Source: an uncultured Sulfitobacter sp. (GTDB lineage: Bacteria; Pseudomonadota; Alphaproteobacteria; Rhodobacterales; Rhodobacteraceae). Taken from it: a stretch of DNA of 64,000 bases. Each line of letters starts with the position of its first letter. Within the stretch, counting starts at the first letter, position 1. This document shows, piece after piece, positions 1 to 9,965 of this stretch. The notes below the pieces were generated by a model that was not told where the DNA came from, ran no database searches, and saw only the letters and a program-made list of their open reading frames with translations. The position numbers were made by a program, and so were the translations under genes. The DNA is taken from contig CANMZB010000017.1 of the NCBI GenBank assembly GCA_947502265.1, positions 26,425 through 90,424 of the forward strand, given 5' to 3'.

Positions 1-753
1 AATGCTTACAGCCAGTACTGTATCGCCGATGCTGGCATGTGCCTGCCGCTGGGAGATCATTCCGCAGAGGATGGTGCCAGCGCCTTCGTCAATCCCATGA
101 CTGCACTCGGGTTCACTGAGAATGCCAAGATGGACGGGCAGGGCGCAATCCTGCACACGGTCGGGGCATCCAACTTGGGTCAGATGCTGACCCGCATTTG
201 CAACGAAGATGGTATTGGCTTGGTTAATATTGTCCGAAAGGACAGTCAGGTCGACTTGCTCACCAAGCTTGGCTCCACACATGTCGTCAACTCTTCGGAT
301 GACGACGCTATGCGGCAGCTGCAAGCCGCGATCCAAGACACCGGTGCATTCTACGGCTTCGATCCGATAGGGGGCGGGCAGTCGGTCGACATGGCCTTTA
401 AGGCCATGGAGCAGGTTGCGGTGAGCAGGATGACAGAATACTCGCGCTATGGCTCGAACCAGCCAAAGCGCATGTTCATCTACGGTCGCTTGGACACCGG
501 CCTAACGACGTTGTCGCCGAGTTACGGTTTTGGCTGGACGCTTTCGGGGTGGCTGCTGTTTCCCTTCCTCCAATCGGCAGGGACCGAAACCGTCGCCCGC
601 ATGCGCAAGCGCGTGCTCGACAACCTGACGACGACCTTCGCCAGTACCTACAAGCGGCGTGTCAATCTCGACGAAATGCTTACCAAGGAGGCGGTCACCG
701 ATTACCGAGCGATGAAGACCGGTGAAAAATACCTCGTCACGCCTTGGTCGTGA
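1..753 (+). CDS. MDR-family zinc-binding dehydrogenase, C-terminal part (5' end outside window)
   Basis: The reading frame is already open at base 1, so only the last ~250 codons are visible. A Rossmann-type nucleotide-binding segment is seen around ILHTVGASNLGQ, followed by the alternating strands expected of the medium-chain dehydrogenase/reductase fold and a helical C-terminus ending YLVTPWS. The N-terminal catalytic domain that would show the zinc ligands lies outside the window, so substrate cannot be assigned. Family known: NAD(P)H-dependent alcohol dehydrogenases, quinone reductases and enoyl reductases. Nothing downstream is co-directional for 1.4 kb, so it ends its transcription unit. 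An internal ATG at 37 exists but is not the likely start because the fold continues upstream. Confidence 0.8.
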   Translation, partial: NAYSQYCIADAGMCLPLGDHSAEDGASAFVNPMTALGFTENAKMDGQGAILHTVGASNLGQMLTRICNEDGIGLVNIVRKDSQVDLLTKLGSTHVVNSSDDDAMRQLQAAIQDTGAFYGFDPIGGGQSVDMAFKAMEQVAVSRMTEYSRYGSNQPKRMFIYGRLDTGLTTLSPSYGFGWTLSGWLLFPFLQSAGTETVARMRKRVLDNLTTTFASTYKRRVNLDEMLTKEAVTDYRAMKTGEKYLVTPWS

Positions 754-820
754 GGACTTGCTGGATCATCTCTGGGATACAAAAGATACCTGTAAGCGGT
801 GCCAGATCTAACAGAAGCCA

Positions 821-983
821 GACCTCGCCGATGTTCGTGATTCGGCGTGCCGTCGTGCGCGAGGTCTTTCACGCTGCGAGACGCTCGAACATCGGCTTTG
901 GTAACGCTGGGGCACAGCTCTGAAGCGAAGTCGGATGTTCCTTTGCCGCCGTTCGTGCCGATCGACGCGAACGGCGGCAAAGG
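821..983. other. Structured non-coding stretch with crossing inverted repeats and a 16-bp hairpin
   Basis: The 506-base gap 754-1259 has no convincing gene. It contains GACCTCGC (821-828) matched by GCGAGGTC (859-866), and CCGATGTTCG (828-837) matched by CGAACATCGG (886-895). The order a-b-a'-b' is a pseudoknot topology. Further on, a perfect 16-bp hairpin has arms 940-955 and 968-983 with a 12-base loop and no T-run. This could be a small structured RNA or a decayed repeat. The rest of the gap shows nothing recognisable. Confidence 0.4.
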
Positions 984-1259
984 CGCAGTTCGCCGAAATT
1001 TGAACCAAGTGCGGCTTAGCGGAATTTGCTGACCTTGGAATTCGGAACTTTGCCGACGCAGCATTGCTTTGAACATGCGGCACAGCACTTGTTGCAACGT
1101 AGCGCAGGTCACCGAAGCGGTCATTGAAAGAAGCGATGATCGGTGTGACCGAAACCGTTCTTTCGCCGCCGCTGGCTCGTATAAACTTGGAGCAAACTAT
1201 CTGGGAGCGCGCCGCATTCGCACGCAAGCCGTTCTTAGGCATATATGTACGATCGCCTA

Positions 1260-2114
1260 TCAAGATATCACGGTTGCGATCTGATCCCATTGATCCCGCG
1301 TTACGGCTTCTTTTTCTGCGATAAGCCAATAGGTTTCGTGATGCTCCAACGTATCGCCGCTTAATTTTAGCAAACTACCTTCCGCGAGTTGCTTAGCGCA
1401 CAGGGGCAATGACCCGACGATTACACCCAAGCCAGCAATCGCTGCTCCAAGCGCGGACAGAAATGTGTCGAACCGGTAGCTTGGAACAGGTGTAGTAGGA
1501 GCGTTAAACTGCGCCGCCCAGTCATTCCAACCGGGGCGTGCCCCGGAACAGGTGATGCGCGGCCAGTTTGTCCAAAGGTCTTTGCGGCGCGCCAGTTCGG
1601 GTGACGCCATTACCGCCATTTGTTCGTTATACAATGGCAGCTTATAAGCAGTTGGCCAGGACCCGGTTCCATAGCGGATCCCTAACACGTCGCTCTTTGG
1701 TGCATCATGTGCGCCGATCACCATGGTTTGAACTGACAATTCCCCGCCCGCAATATCGCAAAATTGGCGTAGGCGCGGTTGCAGCCACAGATCGATTACC
1801 GACTGGCTTGCAGAAATCGTCAACCTTTTACGTCCTGCACCGAATATTGCCTCCGAACTGTCGCGGATCGCACCAAGGGCGGATTGCACGTGGGGCAACC
1901 ACGCCTCGCCATCGGTTGTGAGGGTGATAGAGCGCGCCTGTCGCACAAACAACGCTGTGCCAAACAATTGTTCCAGTTGGCCGATCCGCTGGCTAATCGC
2001 AGGCTGTGTAATACCCATTTCCGCCGCTGCAGCTGTAAAGCTGCCGCAGCGCGCCGCTGCTTCGAACGCACGTATCCACTCAAGCGGCGGAAGTTTGAAT
2101 CGAGCGTCACTCAT
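1260..2114 (-). CDS. LysR-family transcriptional regulator (GcvA-like)
   Basis: 284 residues, normal for the family. Residues ~9-67 form the winged helix-turn-helix (AFEAAARCGSFTAAAAEMG, then TQPAISQRIGQLE). Residues ~90-284 form the periplasmic-binding-protein-like effector domain. It is transcribed divergently from the phosphonate oxygenase pair starting at 2212 with a 97-bp shared intergenic region, the standard arrangement for a LysR protein controlling the adjacent operon. The effector is inferred to be a phosphonate or its product, but nothing in the sequence proves that. The start at ATG 2114 matches the family length. Confidence 0.9.
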   Translation of the reverse strand: MSDARFKLPPLEWIRAFEAAARCGSFTAAAAEMGITQPAISQRIGQLEQLFGTALFVRQARSITLTTDGEAWLPHVQSALGAIRDSSEAIFGAGRKRLTISASQSVIDLWLQPRLRQFCDIAGGELSVQTMVIGAHDAPKSDVLGIRYGTGSWPTAYKLPLYNEQMAVMASPELARRKDLWTNWPRITCSGARPGWNDWAAQFNAPTTPVPSYRFDTFLSALGAAIAGLGVIVGSLPLCAKQLAEGSLLKLSGDTLEHHETYWLIAEKEAVTRDQWDQIATVIS

Positions 2115-2129
2115 TAGTAAAACCTATGC

Positions 2130-2148
2130 TTAGTAAGATAATTCCTAA
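2130..2148. promoter_or_regulatory. Candidate LysR box TTAG-N11-CTAA between regulator and tmpA
   Basis: In the AT-rich 97-bp divergent promoter region the dyad TTAG, 11 bases, CTAA fits the T-N11-A pattern bound by LysR-type regulators. It lies just upstream of the regulator start, as expected for an autoregulatory recognition site. Inference only. Confidence 0.45.
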
Positions 2149-2187
2149 TTTGCATTTATACATTATCACAGTCAACTTGCCGCATAA

Positions 2188-3947
<1,760 letters not shown>

Positions 3948-4018
3948 CTGGTTGCCGAGAAGTTTGAGTTACTACTCACGGGGTGCTTAGTCTTTAGAGA
4001 TTGGTTGCGGGAATGACC

Positions 4019-4059
4019 GCTCTTCTCTCCGCGCAGCGGCGGAGAGAAGAGCTCTTTTT
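4019..4059 (+). terminator. Rho-independent terminator of the tmpAB operon
   Basis: Perfect 14-bp stem (arms 4019-4032 and 4039-4052, 6-base loop) followed by TCTTTTT. Confidence 0.85.
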
Positions 4060-4086
4060 CAGAACTTTCCGTGCTGCGAACGCACG

Positions 4087-4111
4087 CTGCGGAAAACTGT
4101 CACTTCCGCAG
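4087..4111. repeat. Small inverted repeat in otherwise empty 4060-4352 gap
   Basis: CTGCGGAA (4087-4094) and TTCCGCAG (4104-4111) form an 8-bp hairpin. Between the terminator and the integrase fossil I see no gene, only this and loosely repetitive TTCCG/CTGCG words. Confidence 0.35.
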
Positions 4112-4352
4112 TGGCTCAAAGAAGGCGTCTCCCGCAGATTGTACAAACGACCGGTTTGGGCCGCGAGTGAAGTGGCAGGCCGCCGTCAAATTCAGCGATG
4201 TTGGATAACGTTCGCTTGGCGCTTCCTGAAGAGAGCTTTGGATGCAATTCTCGGTTGGAAGTAATGATCGTCTCATTGCCACCTCCGAATGGTTCTCCGA
4301 ATAAGTCCTCGGCGAAACGCGCAAACTCATTCTTCCTTGGCCCTGAACCATT

Positions 4353-4721
4353 TTAGGTTGAGGGTTGACGCTGACACCTGACAACGATCATGTTTGAGTA
4401 GTAAATCCAAGTTTTGATTGGCGAGCGTTCCATGTGCCGACCATTGTCCCTCTTTCGCTGCAACAGATCGGAAACAAGGACTTGGTTTGTTTCCTCTTCA
4501 TTCTGTTTGGGAGCCAACCTCCCCAATTGAATTTTGGACAGCGTGTCGTCACGCCATTTCTTGGCATCATCATGAGTTGAAAAGGTCTTGCTGGCGCTGA
4601 TTGACCCTTGATCCGCTCTCCGACGAATTTGCACGCAGTATCGCGTCGATCCGCCTTTCGGACACCGGGCAGAAATGAATGGTTCCGTAGAACAATCTGC
4701 CAGCGTGGGAGTTTTCGTGAC
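4353..4721 (-). pseudogene. Integrase N-terminal fossil, truncated by the IS
   Basis: The minus-strand frame is open from the IS boundary at 4721. It reads as an N-terminal integrase domain: STRYCVQIRRRADQGS, then ISASKTFSTHDDAKKWRDDT and LSKIQLGRL. This is the three-stranded DNA-binding pattern seen at the start of tyrosine integrases of islands and prophages. It stops at 4353, before any SAM-like or catalytic domain, and its own start codon was removed by the insertion. It differs in sequence from the second integrase fossil at 6058-6572, so two elements are represented. No catalytic R-H-R-Y residues are present, so it cannot be functional. Confidence 0.65.
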
Positions 4722-4957
4722 TGAATCGCCCCGGTTTTACCGGAGACTGTTTAGTTCTTCTCAAGCGACTTTATCGAGTGTGTTCAAGTTTGCATAGAAC
4801 GCCTCCTCTGCTTCAGTTGGTGTGATATAACCAATCGGGTCAAGCAGGCGGCGGTTGTTGAACCAGTCGACCCATTTGAGGCTTTCCCATTCGACCGCGT
4901 CAGCGGATTTCCAAGGGCCCAATCTGTGGATCACTTCGGCTTTGAAGAGGCCAATCA

Positions 4958-5452
<495 letters not shown>

Positions 5453-5738
5453 TCAATGCCAATGTCGCGCATCAGTCGTTCAACGGTGCAGCGGGCGATG
5501 TCAAACTTCTCACGTTTCATTGCATGCCAAAGCTTGCGCGCTCCATAGACTGACCGGTTATCTTCCCAAACACGCTTCATCTATGGGCGCAATTCGGCAT
5601 CCCGCTTGGCGCGATCCGACGCTTTGCTTGGATCATGCTCCACAGCCAAATGCGCGTAGAAGGTCGAAGGGGCGATCTGTAACACACGGCAGATCGGCTC
5701 GGCCCCGCACACCTCTCGATGCTTTTTGATAAAATTGA

Positions 5739-6009
5739 TCATTTCCGAAACGGGCGGTCGAGCTCCGCCTGAGCAAAATACGCTGATGCCTTTTTCAGGA
5801 TCCCATTGGCTTGTCGAAGCTGGCGGTTCTCGCGCTCCAGAGCTTTGATCCGGTCACGTTGGGCGGTCGTCACACCAACCAATCTTAGGCGCAATCGATT
5901 TGATCGCAGCAGACTGGCTCTCAAATTCACCCTGATGTTCGAACACCATCCGCACAGCTCGCATCCGCACTTCAGGTGAATATCTGTTTCCACATTTGTT
6001 CTTTTCCAT
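5739..6009 (-). pseudogene. IS3-family OrfA, internal deletion
   Basis: ATG 6009 starts a typical OrfA N-terminus ([20 protein letters not shown], then [20 protein letters not shown] and PKIG). The frame is then lost near 5881. The downstream part [20 protein letters not shown], with the leucine-zipper-like [20 protein letters not shown], lies in another frame. About 20 residues of the expected link are missing, consistent with an out-of-frame deletion of the end of the helix-turn-helix region. Confidence 0.8.
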
Positions 6010-6057
6010 AACCCGGTATCCTTACTTCTGGGTCTCCGGCAAACAAGGGGCGGTTCA

Positions 6058-6572
6058 ATATTGCTGATGGGACCTCCATAGAGCACCACCGTACGCAGCG
6101 TTGCCATGAAGCTGTTCACCGTTTGCGGCACCTTGGCTTCAAAGTATAGTGTTCTGGGCAGTCCTCTCGGGGATCAGCAGGCGGCGCCTGAACTCCTTTC
6201 AGAAGATCTTGAGCCAGGGAAAAGAAGACGTGGTCGTCGGTGTCCTCGACCGCAATCTTGCCGAAGTCCAGCCTTTGTAAATATGCAAGGTTCGCAGTCT
6301 TTGTCTTGCCGAACCCCTTTGGGGACGCGTCTGAGTAGTCTTGGATCACGTCAGCCCAGGTCTTGCGATGCAGGCAGATCCGCCACTGCGCGTTCAAGTG
6401 CACCTTTGCCCTTCAGATCACGTTCGCCATGGCGCATCCAACGCTTGGCCGCCTGATGGCTCGGAAAGGTCTCGCTTAGGGTCAGGACAACCTTTCCACC
6501 TTTCCTTTTGCGGATTACCGCGGTGTAGCTGTGTGACCCGTCTTTTTTCTTGCGCGGCATGATGGTATCCAT
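6058..6572 (-). pseudogene. dusA-adjacent tyrosine integrase fossil, frameshifted and 3'-truncated
   Basis: Three successive minus-strand frames give one protein. The first is an N-terminal DNA-binding domain (MPRKKKDGSHSYTAVIRKRK, then TFPSHQAAKRWMRHGERDL, GALERAVADL). The second is a core-binding domain (RKTWADVIQDYSDASPKG, then KTKTANLAYLQRLDFGKI). The third is [16 protein letters not shown]. The IS cuts it off before the catalytic domain. The start lies ~250 bp upstream of dusA and points away from it. This matches integrases of islands that insert at the dusA 5' end. At least two frameshifts (near 6380 and 6140) show long inactivation. Confidence 0.75.
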
Positions 6573-6734
6573 TCGGGTCTCCTTTCGCTTCTTCATTGTT
6601 GATGTTCAGGAGGCCGATCCATCGCGCTGGGGGCGAACGGGTCTTTGCGCAGGGTTCTTTATCTCGATATGCGGGCACCAACCGAGGTCCCGCCTTTACC
6701 GAAGGGAGGCGGGATGTCGACGGGGTTGAAGAGC

Positions 6735-6774
6735 GGTGCAACAATTTGGCTTTGGTGCAACATTTTGTTGCACC
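6735..6774. repeat. GGTGCAACA repeats between integrase fossil and dusA
   Basis: GGTGCAACA occurs at 6735-6743 and 6754-6762, and inverted (TGTTGCACC) at 6766-6774, so the last two form a perfect 9-bp hairpin with a 3-base loop. The position between an island integrase and dusA fits integrase or excisionase arm sites, or an operator. No T-run follows, so it is not a terminator. Confidence 0.45.
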
Positions 6775-6824
6775 ACCCCAAAAAATGGGGGCAAAAGGTC
6801 CGGGAATAGAGAAAGATCGAACAG

Positions 6825-7865
6825 ATGAAAGAGCTGCCGAGCCCAAGAAAAAAAGGAAAATCGGATGTAGTCCGCGCCGCCCGCCTGTCGGTTGCACCTA
6901 TGATGGATTGGACAGACCGTCATTGTCGGTATCTGCACCGTCAGATGAGTGCGCATACATTGCTGTATACTGAAATGGTAACGGCGCCTGCTCTGGTGCG
7001 TGGCGCAGCGTTGCATTTGCTGGATCATGATGTGTCCGAGCATCCTGTTGCTTTGCAATTGGGGGGGGCGGATCCGGCCGAGTTGGCAGAGGCGGCGCGA
7101 TTGGGGGCTGCGGCGGGGTATGACGAGATTAACCTCAATGTCGGTTGCCCGTCTGACCGGGTGCAATCGGGCGCGTTCGGGGCTGTGTTGATGAAAGACC
7201 CCGCTCTTGTTGCCCGGTGCGTGAGGGCGATGATGCGGGCGGTCGATGTAGAGGTGACTGTGAAATGTCGTATTGGTGTAGACGATCAAGACCCTGAAAC
7301 CGTGCTGCCCGAGTTTCTTAGCCACGTCGTCGGGGCAGGGATAGAGCGGGTGGCGATCCATGCGCGCAAGGCGTGGCTCGACGGGCTTAGCCCCAAAGAG
7401 AACCGCGACATCCCGCCGTTGGATTACGATCTTGTACACCGGATGAAGGGATTGTTTCCCAATCTGCACATTTCGATCAACGGAGGCATTTCGACGCTTG
7501 CTGCCGCCGAGGCGTTTCTGGAGGGCGGCCTTGACGGGGTGATGATCGGGCGCGCCGCTTATCACCAGCCGTCGGAAATTCTGTGCGAGGCAGACCGGCG
7601 CATCTATGGCGGTGGCGCCGACACCTCCCCTGAAGGCATCGTTCATGCCATGCTGCCTTATATCGACGCGCATCTTGAGGCGGGGGGCAAGCTGGGGCAG
7701 GTGAGCAGGCACATGCTGGGTCTGTTTTCCGGACGTCCGGGGGCGCGCATCTGGCGGCGCGTGCTGTCCGAAGGGGCGCACCGCGACGGGGCGGGTACAA
7801 CGCTGGTGCTGGACGCGCTGGAACAGACGCAAGCCGCGCTGGCACAACAGGCGCGCGCAGTGTAG
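6825..7865 (+). CDS. dusA: tRNA-dihydrouridine(20/20a) synthase DusA
   Basis: 346 residues, FMN-dependent TIM barrel that reduces uridine to dihydrouridine in the tRNA D-loop. The opening motif APMMDWTDRHCR (24-35) binds FMN, and C108 in NLNVGCPSDRVQ is the catalytic cysteine. The phosphate-binding motif INGGIS and the later GVMIGRAAY are present. The C-terminal helical domain contains the DusA-type RHMLGLFSGRPGAR. The first ~20 residues (KELPSPRKKGKSDVV) are variable, as expected if the 5' end has been rebuilt by island integration. The gene itself is intact. Confidence 0.95.
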   Translation: MKELPSPRKKGKSDVVRAARLSVAPMMDWTDRHCRYLHRQMSAHTLLYTEMVTAPALVRGAALHLLDHDVSEHPVALQLGGADPAELAEAARLGAAAGYDEINLNVGCPSDRVQSGAFGAVLMKDPALVARCVRAMMRAVDVEVTVKCRIGVDDQDPETVLPEFLSHVVGAGIERVAIHARKAWLDGLSPKENRDIPPLDYDLVHRMKGLFPNLHISINGGISTLAAAEAFLEGGLDGVMIGRAAYHQPSEILCEADRRIYGGGADTSPEGIVHAMLPYIDAHLEAGGKLGQVSRHMLGLFSGRPGARIWRRVLSEGAHRDGAGTTLVLDALEQTQAALAQQARAV

Positions 7866-7904
7866 CAAGCGGCATCAATCTCTTACGCCAAGGAGCGCTG
7901 CGCC

Positions 7905-8729
7905 ATGCCCGATATTTTGTTACTCGCCCAGATGGGTATCCTGTTGCTTGTCATCGGCGCCTTTGCAGGTGTTCTTGCGGGGCTTTTGGGCGTGGGTGGC
8001 GGTATCGTTCTGGTGCCGGCGTTTTTCTTTACGTTCCAGACCCTCGGATATGGCGGCGATCAGTTGATGCAGATGTGTCTGGCGACATCTCTGGCCACGA
8101 TCGTTGTCACATCGGTCCGCTCGGTTCTGTCGCACAACAGGAAGGGCGCAGTCGATTGGGTTATCCTGCGCACGTGGGCCCCCGGTATCGTGATCGGGGC
8201 GATAATCGGAATGCTGACGGTATCAAATCTGCGCTCTGGCACGTTGCAGGGCATTTTCGGTATTCTGGCATTGGTGATCGGGCTTTACATGGGGTTTGGC
8301 CGCACAGAATGGCGGCTGGGGCAGGCGATGCCAAAGGGCGCGGTGCGCGCGGCTTTGTCGCCCGCTGTGGGGTTTCTGTCGGTTTTGATGGGCATTGGCG
8401 GGGGCAGTTTCGGGGTGCCCCTGATGAGCCTGTATAACACGCCCATTCACCGCGCGGTGGCGACGGCGGCGGGCTTTGGTGTGCTGATTGCGGTACCCTC
8501 TGTCATCGGGTTTCTGTTTGTCGATCTTGATCCGGCAACCCGCCCGCCGTTCACCATCGGGGCGGTCAATCTGGTGGCGTTCTTATTGGTCATCGCCATG
8601 ACGCTGGTTACTGCGCCCATCGGCGCAAAGCTTGCCCATTCGATGAACCCGAAGCCGCTTAAACGGGTATTTGCAGCGTTTTTGGTGCTGGTGGCGCTTA
8701 ACATGCTGCGCAAGGCCTTGATGGGATAA
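7905..8729 (+). CDS. TauE/SafE (TSUP) family membrane permease
   Basis: 274 residues with about eight hydrophobic segments. The family's duplicated glycine motif appears as GLLGVGGGIVLVPAFFF near residue 28 and MGIGGGSFGVPLMSLY near 165. Members export sulfite, sulfoacetate or other small organic anions across the inner membrane. The RBS AAGGAG sits 10 bases before ATG 7905, and the gene starts 40 bp after dusA, so they may be co-transcribed. Substrate cannot be read from the sequence. Confidence 0.88.
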   Translation: MPDILLLAQMGILLLVIGAFAGVLAGLLGVGGGIVLVPAFFFTFQTLGYGGDQLMQMCLATSLATIVVTSVRSVLSHNRKGAVDWVILRTWAPGIVIGAIIGMLTVSNLRSGTLQGIFGILALVIGLYMGFGRTEWRLGQAMPKGAVRAALSPAVGFLSVLMGIGGGSFGVPLMSLYNTPIHRAVATAAGFGVLIAVPSVIGFLFVDLDPATRPPFTIGAVNLVAFLLVIAMTLVTAPIGAKLAHSMNPKPLKRVFAAFLVLVALNMLRKALMG

Positions 8730-8953
8730 GCAGACAGACGGGGCGCGACTGCTTCATTTTTTGCCCTCCGATCCAATATATCGGGGGAGGATCAAACACG
8801 CTCACCCTGCGCCATAGGCATCGCGAACATGCCGGTGTTTCGTACCGGCATACAATAAACCAGCCTTTGCCACATTGTCGCCCAAACCTGATGCCATCCA
8901 AGCGTTGCGCCGACTCCCTTCAGAGGAGTCGATATTTGCAAACAAAGAGGCAT

Positions 8954-9261
8954 ATGATGACACAGGTAATGACAGGACCGATGGGGCGGATCGCTTATTT
9001 CGATGCGCGCACAGGGCCGCGCACCGAATTTCCCGCGCTGAATTTGCCGTCGAAATCCTTTGCGCTGGCCAAAGATGTGGTTCCGTCCAACGCTATCAAC
9101 GCACCAGGAGTTATTCAATTTCCACGGCGGTGCAGCGTGGCGTTGGCAGATCGCTCCAGACGGGTACTGTCGAAAAGACGGACGCCATCGGAAAACGAGC
9201 GCTGATTCTCAGCCGTTTCGCGCGGCCAGACGCGCGGCCCGCCCGCCGCGCCGCTTTTTAA
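8954..9261 (+). pseudogene. Frameshifted remnant of a small unknown protein
   Basis: AGAGG precedes an ATG at 8954. Frame one reads MGRIAYFDARTGPRTEFPAL, then NLPSKSFALAKD. The next protein-like stretch, HQELFNFHGGAAWRWQIAPD, is in a second frame, and TVEKTDAIGKRALILS in a third, which stops near 9261. Each piece looks coding and the frames succeed one another in order, so two indels in one ~95-residue gene are the simplest explanation. I do not recognise the family. The last bases overlap the end of the DUF1289 gene. Frame one alone would give an 83-residue protein ending at 9205. Confidence 0.4.
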
Positions 9262-9448
9262 ATGCATCGGCGCGCGAGGGCAGGTCGGCTATCACGGCAC
9301 TGCGTTCGTCGGGGCTCATGCGCGACCACGCACCGATTTCGTCAATCGTGCGCAAACACCCGGTACACAGACGGCTTTGAGGGTGCACCACGCAAATGTT
9401 GATGCAGGGGCTTTCCACTTCGTCGCGCTTCCAGACGTCGTCGGTCAT
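9209..9448 (-). CDS. DUF1289 domain-containing protein
   Basis: 79 residues. The DUF1289 pattern of four cysteines is clear: SPCINICVVH, then RLCTGCLRTIDEIGAWSRM, suggesting a small metal-binding fold. A basic tail (KKRRGGRAARLAAR) follows. Start ATG 9448 has a good RBS (GAGGAAAC). It lies 40 bp downstream of ruvX on the same strand, so it probably ends a ccmI-ruvX-DUF1289 unit. Function is not known for the family. Confidence 0.88.
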   Translation of the reverse strand: MTDDVWKRDEVESPCINICVVHPQSRLCTGCLRTIDEIGAWSRMSPDERSAVIADLPSRADAFKKRRGGRAARLAARNG

Positions 9449-9488
9449 CTTGTTTCCTCTTTGCAGGCCAATGCCCGTCTTTTGTGGT

Positions 9489-9965
9489 TCAGCTGTTGCG
9501 CAGCACGCGCAGCCGGTCCAGCACCCCTTGCAGGATATACGCTGCGGCCACATGATCGATCACCTCTGCGCGACGCTTGCGTGACGTATCCGCCTCCAAC
9601 AGCGCGCGTGTCGCGGCCACGGTGGACAGGCGCTCGTCCCAATAGCTGACCGGCAGATCGGGATGCAGCCGCGTGAAGTTGCGCGCAAAGGCGCGGGTGG
9701 ACTGGCATCGCGGGCCTTCCGAGCCGTCCATATTATAGGGCAGACCAAGAACCAGCCCGCCAATGGCGCGGTCTGCGATGATCTCGGAGAGGCGCGCAGC
9801 ATCAAGCCCGAATTTGCGCCGCTTGATGGTTTCCAACGGCGTTGCCACTGACAAAAAGCTGTCTGTCACAGCCACGCCGATGGTTTTTTCCCCCAGATCA
9901 AGGCCGATAAGCGCCTGCATCGGAGGCAGGCTGGTGGCGAAGTCTTCGATACTTTCGTGTATCAA
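9489..9965 (-). CDS. ruvX: Holliday junction resolvase-like / pre-16S rRNA nuclease RuvX (YqgF)
   Basis: 158 residues with an RNase H-like fold. Motif 1 is GLDLGEKTIGVAVTD (D23), the middle motif is LVLGLPYNMDGSEGP, and DERLST lies near the third acidic position, with a final D in VIDHVAAAYIL. The family completes 16S rRNA 5'-end maturation. The most family-like start is TTG at 9963-9965, which overlaps the ccmI TGA stop and implies translational coupling. An ATG at 9920 would cut off the conserved IEDFATSLPP segment. Confidence 0.9.
   Translation of the reverse strand: MIHESIEDFATSLPPMQALIGLDLGEKTIGVAVTDSFLSVATPLETIKRRKFGLDAARLSEIIADRAIGGLVLGLPYNMDGSEGPRCQSTRAFARNFTRLHPDLPVSYWDERLSTVAATRALLEADTSRKRRAEVIDHVAAAYILQGVLDRLRVLRNS

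Noticed and set aside
3950..4400. Search for a second copy of the dusA 5' core as an att site
   Set aside because: Only a short chance match (TTTTGGACAG near 4535) was seen, so no attachment-site pair can be claimed in the window.
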